Shown piece by piece: positions 17,883 to 27,425 of a DNA stretch of 64,000 bases. The position numbers and the translations under genes are program-made. This DNA comes from Chitinimonas viridis (GTDB lineage Bacteria; Pseudomonadota; Gammaproteobacteria; Burkholderiales; Chitinimonadaceae): positions 259,937 to 323,936 of the forward strand of contig NZ_JAUFPU010000018.1 in assembly GCF_030409555.1 (NCBI RefSeq), in the 5' to 3' direction. Numbering within the stretch: position 1 is the stretch's first letter; every line of letters starts with the position of its first letter. Below the pieces are notes generated by a model. It did not search any database and had not been told where the DNA came from. It saw nothing but the letters and a program-made list of their open reading frames with translations.

Positions 17883-19462
17883 GCAGGGCGGGCCGGAAAA
17901 GTGATACGGAAACAGGCACCACCCAGCTTGTCGCCCGGTGGTGAAGACACATATTCGAGCACGCTGGCATTGCCAGCGCAAATCTCGCGGGCAATATACA
18001 GGCCCAAGCCCGTCCCTTTGGCATCGGTGGTAAAGAAAGGCTCGAACAGCTTGCTCACATCGGCTGCCGGTACACCGGGGCCATCGTCATGCACATCCAG
18101 CACCCAGGCATCCGCCAGCCGCGCCACCCGCAAACCCAGGGCGCCATCCTGCCGAGTACTGTAACGCCAACCATTGCGGCACAGATTCCACAGCACCTGG
18201 TGCAACTGCCCCTCATCAAAGCGGGCCACAGCCCCCTTGGGGCAGTGCAGGGTCAGCTCGGCAGCAATGCCTTCCACCTCGCGAAACTCCTCCACAAAGG
18301 CGGTCAGCCATTCATGCAGGCGTATATCCACCGGCTCGGCCCGATCGCGCCGGTTCAGGTCCAGCACGGCGCGCACGATGCCATCCAGCCGCCGGCTGTT
18401 TTCCACCATGATACGCGTCAGCCTCAAGCTGGCCGGGTCCTGCGCCTCCTCCGCCATCAATTGGGCAGCATGGCCTATGGCCGACAAGGGATTGCGTATC
18501 TCGTGGGCAATGTTCGCCGTCAGGCGGCCCAGCGCAGCCAGCTTCATCTGCTGCGCCTCGCGCCGCAGCCGCTCTATGTCTTCCAGAAACACCACCGTGC
18601 CGCCCTCGGCATTGCCCACCTTGATGGGCATGAAGCGGGGGCGCACCACTTGACGGGTAATCTCCAGGTCCACCGGCAGCAGGCTGTGGCCGGCCTGCCA
18701 GCTGGCCAGCGCGCCGGTCAGCAAGGGGTTGAATTCGCACAGCCGGGTCTTGCCGGCCGCCATGCCCGGCCCCAGCAGCCGCTCGGCCTGCTGGTTGAAC
18801 TGCCGTATCACGCCGGCCTCGTCCAGCACCAGCACGCCGTCCGACACATCCTGCAAGATCAGGCGGTTGATCTGCGCCATATTGGCCAGCTCACTGCCGC
18901 GCCGCGCCGCCAGCCGCTCCGACTCGGTGGCATAGCTGGCCAGCCGGTGCGCCAGCCAGGCCGTGGCAAAACAGGCAATGCTGAGCATGGCCGCTTGGAA
19001 GAAATCAGCGGTGCCCCCCTCGGTGGCGACATACTGCAAGGCCTGCTGCAGCAGCAGGGCAATACTGGCAAGCGCCGCATGGAACAAGGTGGTGCGGCCA
19101 CGGCTGATCAGCCCCGCACCAGCCAGATAAGGCAACAGCATCAGGCCCATACCGGTCCGTAAGCCACCGACGATATCCATGACCGCCACGATAAAGCCGA
19201 TGTCGCAGGCCACCTGTAGTGTCAGCAGCAGGCGGAAGTTGGGCCAGCGCCGTTGCAGGCAGATGCCGAATACCACGGCCAGCAGCAGATAGACCATCGA
19301 CAGCCAGACCAGCGACACCCTGTCGCCCAGGGTCGGGAAGAAGGCATCGCTCAGGCGCCAGCTGACAAAAGCCAGGGCAACGGCAATCAGGGCGCGGAAC
19401 CAGTTGAATATCCTGGCGGAACGCCAGAGGTCGCTCGAAATCAGGGTGCGTGTCTGTAGCAT
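17879..19462 (-). CDS. pilS: Sensor histidine kinase PilS
   Basis: Inner-membrane kinase for PilR. The 527-residue product has about six transmembrane segments (between residues 20 and 175), a PAS domain (about 200-300, DGVLVLDEAGVIRQFNQQAERLLG), the HisKA box with His320 (TANIAHEIRNPLSAIGHAA), and an HATPase domain (LWNLCRNGWRYS N-box, DDGPGV, GTGLGLYIAREI). The six-helix membrane sensor plus PAS is the PilS hallmark and in Pseudomonas senses pilin in the membrane. The pilin gene is not in the window. It is divergent from the EamA transporter gene. Confidence 0.92.
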   Translation of the reverse strand: MLQTRTLISSDLWRSARIFNWFRALIAVALAFVSWRLSDAFFPTLGDRVSLVWLSMVYLLLAVVFGICLQRRWPNFRLLLTLQVACDIGFIVAVMDIVGGLRTGMGLMLLPYLAGAGLISRGRTTLFHAALASIALLLQQALQYVATEGGTADFFQAAMLSIACFATAWLAHRLASYATESERLAARRGSELANMAQINRLILQDVSDGVLVLDEAGVIRQFNQQAERLLGPGMAAGKTRLCEFNPLLTGALASWQAGHSLLPVDLEITRQVVRPRFMPIKVGNAEGGTVVFLEDIERLRREAQQMKLAALGRLTANIAHEIRNPLSAIGHAAQLMAEEAQDPASLRLTRIMVENSRRLDGIVRAVLDLNRRDRAEPVDIRLHEWLTAFVEEFREVEGIAAELTLHCPKGAVARFDEGQLHQVLWNLCRNGWRYSTRQDGALGLRVARLADAWVLDVHDDGPGVPAADVSKLFEPFFTTDAKGTGLGLYIAREICAGNASVLEYVSSPPGDKLGGACFRITFPARPA

Positions 19463-19585
19463 GGCGGAAGTTTATAAAGGTCTTGCGCCAAAAGCACCAG
19501 TCCGGCTGATGATAAGCTATGCCGCCGTGCCGACCGCTGCCTTACCCGGCACTGGTTAGCCAGCCTTGCCTACCTGCCCCCGCCC

Positions 19586-20455
19586 ATGCCATCCACCTCC
19601 CGCCTGTTCCTGCCATTCTGCCTTGCCGCCACCTGGCTTGTGTGGGGTTCCACCTATCTGGCCATCAAGTATGCACTACTGAGTTTTCCGCCCTACGTCC
19701 TCTCTGGCACCCGCTATCTGTTTGCCGGCGGCCTGCTGCTGGCCTGGCTCAAATGGCGCGGCACACCCTGGCCTACGCTACGCCAGTTGGGCAATACCAG
19801 CCTGATCGGCCTGCTAATGCTAACCCTGGGCAACGGCCTCACCTGCGTGGCCGAGCTGACCCTGCCCTCGGGCGCCACCGCCCTGATCGTGGCCGGCACC
19901 CCCTTGCTGACGGTAGGACTAAGCCAGCTGCTAGGTAGCCGCATACGTGGCCTGGAATGGTGCGGTATCGCGTTGGGCCTGGCCGGTATGGTGGTCATGT
20001 ACAACGATGCCAGCTTGGCAAGCGATCCCAGAGGCGTAGCCCTGATGGGTGCCGCCTGCCTCGCCTGGGCGGTGGCCTCGGTACTGATGCCCAGGCTGGA
20101 TCTGCCGGCAGGGCCGATGTCGGCCGCCATGCAGATGCTGGCAGGCGGCCTGATCTCGCTGCCGGTGGCCCTGATCGCCGGCGAGCGCTTTCCCCCGTCC
20201 CCCAGGCTGGAGGCGGTCGCCGCACTGGCCTATCTGGTGGTGTTCGGCTCCATCATTGCCTACTCTGCCTTTGTCTGGCTGCTGCGGCACGCCAGGCCTG
20301 CGCTGGCCACCAGCTCAAGCTACGTCAACCCCCTGGTGGCCCTGTCGCTGGGCTGGCTGTTTGCCGATGAGCAGGTCAGCCCCTCGCTGCTGCTGGGCAT
20401 GGTCATCATCCTGGCCGGGGTGGGCCTGATAGGCTGGGCAACGGCACGCAAATAA
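19586..20455 (+). CDS. EamA/DMT-family exporter (YedA-like)
   Basis: 289-residue inner-membrane protein with about ten hydrophobic segments arranged as two EamA repeats (about 8-140 and 150-285). The start FLPFCLAATWLVWGSTYLAIKYAL is characteristic of the YedA/RhaT-like drug/metabolite exporters, and the second repeat ends LGWLFADEQVSPSLLLGMVIILAGVGLI. Substrates in this family range from amino acids to toxic metabolites; none is shown by the sequence. It is transcribed towards ilvA with a 96-base gap, and no shared promoter is evident. Confidence 0.88.
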   Translation: MPSTSRLFLPFCLAATWLVWGSTYLAIKYALLSFPPYVLSGTRYLFAGGLLLAWLKWRGTPWPTLRQLGNTSLIGLLMLTLGNGLTCVAELTLPSGATALIVAGTPLLTVGLSQLLGSRIRGLEWCGIALGLAGMVVMYNDASLASDPRGVALMGAACLAWAVASVLMPRLDLPAGPMSAAMQMLAGGLISLPVALIAGERFPPSPRLEAVAALAYLVVFGSIIAYSAFVWLLRHARPALATSSSYVNPLVALSLGWLFADEQVSPSLLLGMVIILAGVGLIGWATARK

Positions 20456-20551
20456 CCGGCGGCAAGCGCGCATTGACGTCTGCGGCAACTCGCCCGGCCG
20501 GCCGAATCCTGTTAGCTTTCCAGGTTCCCTGCACCCGACACCCGCGCCGCC

Positions 20552-22066
20552 ATGCCCGCCCAGGACTACCTAGAACGCATATTGACCGCCCGCGTCTACG
20601 ACGTGGCCATCGAAACCCCGCTGGACCCCATGCCCAACCTGGCCGAGCGCCTGGGCAACCGGGTGCTGATCAAGCGCGAGGACATGCAGCCTGTCTTTAC
20701 CTACAAGCTGCGCGGTGCCTACAACAAGATGTCCAAGCTGAGCCCCGCAGCCCTGGCCTGCGGCGTGATCACCGCCTCGGCCGGCAACCACGCCCAAGGC
20801 GTAGCCATGTCGGCCCAGAAGCTGGGTTGCAAGGTCACCATCGTGATGCCGGCGACCACCCCCTCGATCAAGATCAACGGCGTCACCCGGCGCGGAGCCA
20901 AGGTGGTGCTGCATGGCGATTCCTACAGCGACGCCTACGCCCATGCCATGGAACTGGTCGCCCAGACGGGCGCCACCTATGTCTCGCCCTTTGACGATCC
21001 GGATGTGATTGCCGGCCAGGGTACGGTGGGCATGGAAATCCTGCGCCAGCACCCCGATCCCATCCGCGCCATCTTCGTGCCCATAGGTGGTGGCGGCCTG
21101 GCGGCCGGCCTGGGTGCCTATGTCAAGCGCCTGCGGCCGGAGATACGCCTCATCGGTGTCGAACCAATAGACAGCGATGCCATGCGCCGCTCGATTGCAG
21201 CGGGCGAGCGCATTACCCTGGAGCACGTGGGGCTGTTTGCCGATGGTGTGGCCGTCAAGCAGGTGGGCGAGGAGACTTTCCGCCTCTGCCGCGAGGTACT
21301 CGACGAAATCATCCTGGTAGATACCGATGCCATGTGCGCGGCCATCAAGGATGTCTTCGAAGATACCCGTTCCATCCTGGAGCCCTCCGGGGCGCTGGCG
21401 CTGGCGGGGCTCAAGGCCTGGGCAGAACGCGAAGGCGTGCAGGGCGAAACCCTGATCGCCATCGCCAGCGGCGCCAACATGAACTTCGACCGCCTGCGCC
21501 ACGTCAGCGAGCGGGCTGAAATTGGCGAGGCGCGCGAAGCCATCCTGGCTGTCACCATACCCGAGCAACCAGGCAGCTTCCGGCACTTTTGCGAACTCTT
21601 GGGCAACCGTGCCATCACCGAATTCAACTACCGTGCGGCCGACCCTGCCGAGGCCCATATCTTTGTCGGCGTCAAGATCAACACCCGCCAGGAAGCCGCC
21701 GAACTGGTGGCCACGCTCAATGCCGCCGGGCTCAAGGCGCTGGACCTCACCGACAACGAGATGGCCAAGCTGCATATCCGCCACCTGGTTGGCGGCCGCG
21801 CGCCGCAGATCAGCCACGAGCTGGTCTATCGCTTCGAGTTCCCCGAGCGACCCGGCGCCCTGCTCAACTTCCTCACCCACATGGGCCGGGGCTGGAACAT
21901 CAGCCTGTTCCACTACCGCAATCATGGTGCCGACTACGGCCGGGTGCTGGTAGGCATGCAGGTACCGCCCGAGGATGAGGCTGCCCTGCAGTCCTTCCTG
22001 GCCGAACTGGGCTACGACTACAGCGACGAGCGCAACAACCCGGCCTATCGCCTGTTCCTGGCCTGA
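20552..22066 (+). CDS. ilvA: Threonine ammonia-lyase, biosynthetic (IlvA)
   Basis: PLP enzyme that deaminates threonine to 2-oxobutanoate, the first committed step to isoleucine. The 504-residue product has the PLP lysine in FTYKLRGAYNKM (Lys52), SAGNHAQGVA, the glycine loop PIGGGGLAAGLG, and two C-terminal ACT-like regulatory domains (about 330-415 and 425-500) beginning LAVTIPEQPGSFRHFCELLG and RFEFPERPGALLNFLTHMG. The two regulatory domains distinguish it from the catabolic TdcB type and imply isoleucine feedback. Length matches E. coli IlvA (514). Confidence 0.95.
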   Translation: MPAQDYLERILTARVYDVAIETPLDPMPNLAERLGNRVLIKREDMQPVFTYKLRGAYNKMSKLSPAALACGVITASAGNHAQGVAMSAQKLGCKVTIVMPATTPSIKINGVTRRGAKVVLHGDSYSDAYAHAMELVAQTGATYVSPFDDPDVIAGQGTVGMEILRQHPDPIRAIFVPIGGGGLAAGLGAYVKRLRPEIRLIGVEPIDSDAMRRSIAAGERITLEHVGLFADGVAVKQVGEETFRLCREVLDEIILVDTDAMCAAIKDVFEDTRSILEPSGALALAGLKAWAEREGVQGETLIAIASGANMNFDRLRHVSERAEIGEAREAILAVTIPEQPGSFRHFCELLGNRAITEFNYRAADPAEAHIFVGVKINTRQEAAELVATLNAAGLKALDLTDNEMAKLHIRHLVGGRAPQISHELVYRFEFPERPGALLNFLTHMGRGWNISLFHYRNHGADYGRVLVGMQVPPEDEAALQSFLAELGYDYSDERNNPAYRLFLA

Positions 22067-22102
22067 ACCTCGGCGACAAACGCGCGTCCAAACCGGACAA
22101 GG

Positions 22103-22133
22103 GGGTATTTGCTTGCTTGGCAAGCAAATACCC
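22103..22133. terminator. Hairpin after ilvA
   Basis: Perfect 13-bp stem GGGTATTTGCTTG / CAAGCAAATACCC with loop CTTGG, 37 bases after the ilvA stop. There is no T run, so it may be a terminator, a transcript-stabilising stem or an operator. Confidence 0.55.
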
Positions 22134-22173
22134 GCGTCCTATAGTGCCGCAACCACAGTTACCGATTGCTACC

Positions 22174-22680
22174 ATGACGTACCTGCGCCTACCGTGCTGC
22201 TGCCTGTTAGCCCTGCTGGGCTACGGCACGGCACATGCCGGCCCCGCCGACAACCTGCGGGCCGGCAGCATTGCCGTGCTCCCCCTGAACCTGGAGCCAC
22301 CCGCCGCGTATGAACGCACACCCGCCTATGTGGTGTCGCCCATCTTCCGTACCTATGTCGAGCCCATGGCACAGGGCAGGCCGCTGCAGGACATCAACAG
22401 CAGCGACCCCAACCTGGCCAATGAGCAACTGGTACGGTCGCTGGAGATACGAGCGCTGGCCGCTGCCAGCAACAGCGAAGTCTGCCTCAACCGGCAGGGC
22501 GGCGATGCAACCGGTGGCGGCATACGCTGGTCGCTCAACGATGGCTTCGGCTTCTACCTGCAAGGCAAGGGCTTCAAGCAGCTGCAGCGCCTGCTCAAAC
22601 ACAACAAGATCACCGGCATCTGCCCACCGGGCGATCCCAGCCCGATGTGCAAGACACTGCCCAAACAGGTGTGCGACTGA
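22174..22680 (+). CDS. Exported protein of unknown function
   Basis: 168-residue protein with a classical signal peptide (MTYLRLPCCCLLALLGYGTAHA, likely cut after AHA), so it is probably periplasmic. The mature part has no family I recognise; it includes a conserved-looking SPIFRTYVEPM segment and four cysteines (one mid-protein, three near the C-terminus: GICPPGDPSPMCKTLPKQVCD) that could form disulfides. The ATG at 22174 is chosen because it puts the signal peptide at the N-terminus; an upstream in-frame start adds 19 unlikely residues. No operon partner: the next gene is 138 bases away behind its own promoter-like sequence. Confidence 0.65.
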   Translation: MTYLRLPCCCLLALLGYGTAHAGPADNLRAGSIAVLPLNLEPPAAYERTPAYVVSPIFRTYVEPMAQGRPLQDINSSDPNLANEQLVRSLEIRALAAASNSEVCLNRQGGDATGGGIRWSLNDGFGFYLQGKGFKQLQRLLKHNKITGICPPGDPSPMCKTLPKQVCD

Positions 22681-22683
22681 CGT

Positions 22684-22795
22684 TGACGTAAACGTCACTG
22701 TTGCAAAACCCTGTTTTTACTGCGGTTTTCCTGTCCCAGCCAGGCAATACCGGGTCGCTTAAGCGTTCGATGCAATGCAACATTTCAGCTAGAAT
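22684..22795 (+). promoter_or_regulatory. Palindromes and candidate promoter upstream of the DUF3683 gene
   Basis: A perfect 14-base palindrome TGACGTAAACGTCA lies at 22684-22697. Further on, TGCAATGCAACA (22771-22782) matches 12 bases of the palindrome at 61343-61357, and TAGAAT (22790-22795) could be a -10 box with TTCGAT (22766-22771, 18-base spacing) as a weak -35. Operator roles are inferred. Confidence 0.4.
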
Positions 22796-22818
22796 CGATC
22801 CTCCCGATCCCCGCCGAA

Positions 22819-25800
22819 ATGGTTAGCCTCCCGATGGTCGCCGACGCCCCCCGCTTGCGCGAAATCCCCTACAACTACACCTCGTTCTCGGATCGCGAAA
22901 TCGTGATCAGGCTACTGGGTGAAGATGCCTGGTCCGTGCTCGACATCCTGCGCAGCGAGCGCCGTACCGGTCGCTCTGCCCGCATGCTGTTCGAGGTACT
23001 GGGCGATATCTGGGTGGTGCAGCGCAACCCCTACCTGCAGGATGACCTGCTCGACAATCCCAAGCGCCTGACCGCCCTGACCGATGCCATGCGCCACCGC
23101 CTGCGCGAGATCGAGGCACGGCGCGGCGACAACCCAGGCGTGGGCGATCTGCTGACCCGCGCCCAGACCGCCGTACAGGCGTTCGAGGCATCCTTCCCCG
23201 CCACGGCCGAACTACGCCGCAAGGTGATGAAGCGCATGGCCGGCCTGACCCGCAAGGACAATATCTGCTTCGATGGCCTGGCCCGCGTCAGCCATGTGAC
23301 CGACGCCACCGACTGGCGGGTGGAGTACCCCTTCGTGGTGCTCAACCCCGACCACGAGGACGAAATGGCCAGCCTTGTCAAGGCCTGCATAGAGCTGGGC
23401 CTCACCATCATCCCGCGCGGGGGTGGCACCGGCTACACCGGCGGCGCCGTACCGCTGACGCCCATGTCGGCCGTGATCAACACCGAGAAGCTCGACCGCC
23501 ACAACGGCGTGGAATACCTCGACCTGCCCGGCGTCGAAGGCAAGGTCGCCACCATCAACTGCGGCGCCGGCGTCGTCACCAAGCGGGTGATGGAAGCCGC
23601 CGAAGCCGAGGGCCTGGTGTTTGCCGTCGATCCCACCTCGGCCGAAGCCAGCTGCATAGGTGGCAACGTGGCCATGAATGCCGGCGGCAAGAAGGCCGTG
23701 CTATGGGGCACGGCGCTCGACAACCTGGCCTCCTGGAAAATGGTGGACCCCGACGGCAACTGGCTGCTGGTGGAGCGCATCAACCATAACCGCGGCAAGA
23801 TCCATGACGCCGAGATGGTCCGCTTCAAGGTGCGCCGGCTGCAGCCCGATGGCAAGACCCTGATCAGCGAGACCCTGCTCGACGTGCCCGGCCCGCAGTT
23901 CCGCAAGGTGGGCCTGGGCAAGGACGTCACCGACAAATTCCTGGCCGGCCTGCCCGGCGTGCAGAAGGAAGGCACCGACGGCATCATCACCTCGGCCCGC
24001 TTCATCCTGCACAAGATGCCCGCGCACAGCCGCACCGTCTGCCTGGAGTTCTTCGGTACCGTGGCGCAGGCCACGCCGGCCATTGTCGAGATCAAGGACT
24101 ACCTGGACGCCCATCCCAAGGCCATCCTGGCCGGCCTGGAGCATCTGGACTGGCGCTACGTACGCGCCGTGGGCTACGCCACCAAGGCCAAGAGCCGAGG
24201 CCGGCCCAAGATGGTGCTGCTGGCCGACATCGTCTCGGACGACGAAAACGCCGTAGGCGAAGCCTCCAGCCATGTCGTAAGGCTGGCCAATGCCCGCCAC
24301 GGCGAAGGGTTTGTGGCAGTCACCGCCGAAGCGCGCAAGAAGTTCTGGCTGGATCGCAGCCGCACGGCCGCCATCGCCCGCCATACCAACGCCTTCAAGA
24401 TCAATGAAGACGTGGTCATCCCGCTGCCGCGCCTGGGCGACTACTCAGACGGCATCGAGCGCATCAATATCGAGCTCAGCACCCAGAACAAGCTGCAGCT
24501 GTTGTCACGGCTCGATGATTTCTTCAGCCATGGCAAGCTCATCGTGGATGCCGGCGACACGGCCGTCAGCCATGAGGAGCTGATAGCCGACCGGCGCGAA
24601 GCGGCACTGAACCTGATACGGGCCGTCCATGGCCGCTGGAATTGGCTGCTGCAACACCTGGACGACGCCTACGAGCAATACACCAGCAACTATCCCGACG
24701 CCCCGCTGGAGCCGGCCAGCGATATCGAGCCGCCGCAGTCGGTGTTCCACGCCCTGCGCGACTTTGCCTTGCGCATCTCCTGGAAGCGCGAACTGCTGGC
24801 CGACCTCGATGCCCTATTCTCGGGCGAAGCCGACGCGCCCATCCGCGAAGCCATCCGCGCCATCCACAAGAAGACCCTGCACGGCCGCGTCTTCGTGGCC
24901 CTGCACATGCACGCCGGCGACGGCAATGTGCACACCAACCTGCCGGTGAACTCCGACGACTACGACATGCTGCAGACCGCCCACAAGGCCGTAGCCCGCA
25001 TCATGGTGCTGGCCCGTCAGCTCAACGGCGTGATCTCGGGCGAACACGGCATAGGCATCACCAAGCTGGAGTTCCTGACCGAAGAGGAGATCGGCCCCTT
25101 CCGCGCCTACAAGCAGCGGATAGACCCGCACGGTCGCTTCAACAAGGGCAAGCTGCTGGCCGGCGCCGACCTGCGCAACGCCTACACGCCCTCGTTCGGC
25201 CTGCTGGGCGCAGAGTCGTTGATACTGGAGCAATCCGACCTCGGCCATATCTCCGACATGGTCAAGGACTGCCTGCGCTGCGGCAAATGCAAGCCGGTGT
25301 GCGCCACCCATGTGCCGCGCGCCAACCTGCTGTATTCGCCCCGTAACAAGATACTGGGCGTAGGCCTGCTGACCGAAGCCTTCCTGTACGAAGAACAGAC
25401 CCGCCGTGGCGTCAGCTTCAAGCACTTCGAGGAACTGGGCGACGTGGCCGACCATTGCACGGTCTGCCACAAATGCGTCAACCCCTGCCCGGTCAAGATC
25501 GACTTCGGCGATGTCACCATCGCCATGCGCAACTTCCTGCGCAAGACCGGCAACCGCAAGTTCAACCCCGGCACGGCAGCAGCCATGGCCTTCCTCACGG
25601 CCAAGGACCCAACCACCATCAAGACCCTGCGCACCGGCATGATGGGCATGGGTTTCAAGCTGCAGCGCCTGGGCCACGATGTGCTCAAGGTGGCCGCCAA
25701 GGCACAGACGGCGGCGCCACCAGCCAGCGTAGGCAAGCCTTCGGTCAAGACCCAGATCATCCACTTCATCAACAAGAAGATGCCGGGCAACCTGCCCAAG

Positions 25801-26667
25801 AAAACCGCCCGCGCCCTGCTGGATGTGGAAGACAGCGATATCGTGCCAGTGATACGCAACCCCAAGCTGGCCGCCGAAGACAGCGAAGCGGTGTTCTACT
25901 TCCCCGGCTGCGGCTCGGAGCGGCTGTTTTCCCAGGTCGGCCTCGCCACTCAGGCCATGCTCTGGCATGTGGGCACCACCACGGTGCTGCCGCCCGGCTA
26001 CCTGTGCTGCGGCTATCCACAGACCTCATCAGGCTTTGCCGACAAGGGTGAGCAGATCACCACCGAGAACCGGGTGCTGTTCCACCGCCTGGCCAATACC
26101 CTCAACTATCTCGACATCAAGACCGTGATCGTCAGCTGCGGCACCTGCATGGACCAGCTGCAGAAATACCAGTTCGAGCAGATATTCCCCGGCTGCCGCC
26201 TGCTGGATATCCACGAGTACCTGCTGGAGAAGGGCATCAAGCTGAGCGGCCTGACTGGTACCCGCTACATGTACCACGACCCCTGCCACACCCCCATCAA
26301 GACCATGAGCCCGATCAAGCTGGCCAATGAACTGATGGGCACCGACGTGACATTGAACGAGCGCTGCTGCGGCGAGTCGGGCACCTTTGGCGCCTCCACC
26401 CCGCATATCGCCACCCAGGTGCGCTTCCGCAAGGAAGAAGAAATGCGCAAGGGCGCCGACAAGGCGCGGGCTGGTAGCGAGGACAAGGTCAAGATACTGA
26501 CCTCCTGCCCCAGCTGCCTGCAAGGCCTGTCCCGCTACAACGACGACGCGGGCACCGAGGCGGACTACATCGTGGTGGAGATGGCCAAGCACGTGCTGGG
26601 CGAGAACTGGATGCCGACCTATGTGGAAACCGCCCGCAACGGCGGTATCGAGCGGGTATTGCTGTAA
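22819..26667 (+). CDS. DUF3683-type FAD-linked oxidoreductase with Fe-S and CCG domains
   Basis: A 1282-residue fusion enzyme. In order: an N-terminal DUF3683 segment (about 1-120), an FAD-binding_4 domain with the [15 protein letters not shown] flavin loop (about 194-208), a C-terminal FAD-oxidase domain ([12 protein letters not shown] and GEHGIG motifs), two 4Fe-4S motifs (Cys818-821-824-828 and Cys880-883-886-890), and cysteine-rich CCG domains ([10 protein letters not shown] and CCGESGTFG). This combines in one chain what GlcD/GlcF or D-lactate dehydrogenase systems split, so oxidation of a 2-hydroxy acid with electron transfer to quinone is likely; the true substrate is not shown. Relatives resemble E. 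coli YdiJ. Single gene with its own upstream region. Confidence 0.85.
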   Translation: MVSLPMVADAPRLREIPYNYTSFSDREIVIRLLGEDAWSVLDILRSERRTGRSARMLFEVLGDIWVVQRNPYLQDDLLDNPKRLTALTDAMRHRLREIEARRGDNPGVGDLLTRAQTAVQAFEASFPATAELRRKVMKRMAGLTRKDNICFDGLARVSHVTDATDWRVEYPFVVLNPDHEDEMASLVKACIELGLTIIPRGGGTGYTGGAVPLTPMSAVINTEKLDRHNGVEYLDLPGVEGKVATINCGAGVVTKRVMEAAEAEGLVFAVDPTSAEASCIGGNVAMNAGGKKAVLWGTALDNLASWKMVDPDGNWLLVERINHNRGKIHDAEMVRFKVRRLQPDGKTLISETLLDVPGPQFRKVGLGKDVTDKFLAGLPGVQKEGTDGIITSARFILHKMPAHSRTVCLEFFGTVAQATPAIVEIKDYLDAHPKAILAGLEHLDWRYVRAVGYATKAKSRGRPKMVLLADIVSDDENAVGEASSHVVRLANARHGEGFVAVTAEARKKFWLDRSRTAAIARHTNAFKINEDVVIPLPRLGDYSDGIERINIELSTQNKLQLLSRLDDFFSHGKLIVDAGDTAVSHEELIADRREAALNLIRAVHGRWNWLLQHLDDAYEQYTSNYPDAPLEPASDIEPPQSVFHALRDFALRISWKRELLADLDALFSGEADAPIREAIRAIHKKTLHGRVFVALHMHAGDGNVHTNLPVNSDDYDMLQTAHKAVARIMVLARQLNGVISGEHGIGITKLEFLTEEEIGPFRAYKQRIDPHGRFNKGKLLAGADLRNAYTPSFGLLGAESLILEQSDLGHISDMVKDCLRCGKCKPVCATHVPRANLLYSPRNKILGVGLLTEAFLYEEQTRRGVSFKHFEELGDVADHCTVCHKCVNPCPVKIDFGDVTIAMRNFLRKTGNRKFNPGTAAAMAFLTAKDPTTIKTLRTGMMGMGFKLQRLGHDVLKVAAKAQTAAPPASVGKPSVKTQIIHFINKKMPGNLPKKTARALLDVEDSDIVPVIRNPKLAAEDSEAVFYFPGCGSERLFSQVGLATQAMLWHVGTTTVLPPGYLCCGYPQTSSGFADKGEQITTENRVLFHRLANTLNYLDIKTVIVSCGTCMDQLQKYQFEQIFPGCRLLDIHEYLLEKGIKLSGLTGTRYMYHDPCHTPIKTMSPIKLANELMGTDVTLNERCCGESGTFGASTPHIATQVRFRKEEEMRKGADKARAGSEDKVKILTSCPSCLQGLSRYNDDAGTEADYIVVEMAKHVLGENWMPTYVETARNGGIERVLL

Positions 26668-26687
26668 GCAGCGGGATGGTGAGCTGT

Positions 26688-26713
26688 ATGAGGGCCGCCC
26701 ATGCGGCCCTCAT
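26688..26713 (+). terminator. Hairpin after the DUF3683 gene
   Basis: 11-bp perfect stem ATGAGGGCCGC / GCGGCCCTCAT with loop CCAT, 20 bases after the stop codon. No strong T run follows. Confidence 0.55.
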
Positions 26714-26991
26714 CGCATTGCATTCAGTCCAACGCCGGCTATGCTGATGACTGCTGAATTGGGCCTGGCCGCACGCCGCCCAGAACCTGCCACCGCAGCT
26801 GCCGCGCAGGCCCCGGCACCATCAGGGCCTGCATACCTGCCACCGACCTACGTCATATCCGTCAGCAGCACAAGCCGCTGGCCGTATTACCAGAACAGCC
26901 AAACGGTAGCCAGCACACTTGAGTTCGTTGGCTTACGGCCGCACAATGCCAACGTAATAGAATTGGCATTTTTTGATATTAGGCAGCCATC
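26714..26991. other. Intergenic region before the HIT gene
   Basis: No gene I can support. The open frame running through here from inside the upstream gene has no recognisable content. An AT-rich stretch precedes the HIT start, with TAGAAT at 26958-26963 but no matching -35, and a short inverted repeat GTTGGC/GCCAAC (26927-26932, 26948-26953). Confidence 0.4.
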
Positions 26992-27423
26992 ATGACCGCA
27001 TCCCCCTGCCCGCTGTGCGCCACCCCCGGCGGCGAATTGCTCTGGCAATCAGCCCTGTATCGCGTGGTACTGGTGGACGAACCCGGCTACCCTGGTTTTT
27101 GCCGTGTCATACTCAACCAGCACCTGGCCGAGATGACCGAACTTGCCAGCGAAGACCGGGTCGCAATCATGAATGCCGTCTGGGCCGTTGAAGAAGTCCT
27201 GCGCAGCGAACTGTCGCCGGACAAAATCAACTTGGCCAGCCTGGGCAATGTCGTGCCCCATGTGCATTGGCATGTCATCCCCCGCTGGCTGGATGACAGG
27301 CACTTCCCGGCCCCCATCTGGGCGCAGCCCATGCGCGAGGGCCATGACAAGGCCATCGATACCACCCGCCTCAAGGCCGCGCTGGCGTCCAGGCTGCTGA
27401 TGCTAGAGTCGTTCAAGGAATAA
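26992..27423 (+). CDS. HIT family protein
   Basis: 143-residue histidine-triad protein with the active-site motif HVHWHVIPRW (HxHxHxx, near residues 90-99) and a preceding PSPCPLC-like zinc-type CPLCATPGG start. HIT enzymes hydrolyse nucleotide conjugates (Ap4A, AMP-amides); this branch is distinct from hinT elsewhere in the window, and its substrate is unknown. Start ATG at 26992. The stop is only 2 bases before the next ATG, so it forms an operon with the 544-residue gene. Confidence 0.85.
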   Translation: MTASPCPLCATPGGELLWQSALYRVVLVDEPGYPGFCRVILNQHLAEMTELASEDRVAIMNAVWAVEEVLRSELSPDKINLASLGNVVPHVHWHVIPRWLDDRHFPAPIWAQPMREGHDKAIDTTRLKAALASRLLMLESFKE

Positions 27424-27425
27424 AC

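Noticed and set aside
22103-22133. Riboswitch or leader-peptide attenuator for ilvA
   Set aside because: The structure is after ilvA, not before, and no leader peptide rich in Ile or Val is visible upstream.
26621-26995. 124-codon frame overlapping the end of the DUF3683 gene
   Set aside because: Begins inside a well-supported gene, no homology or ribosome-binding site.
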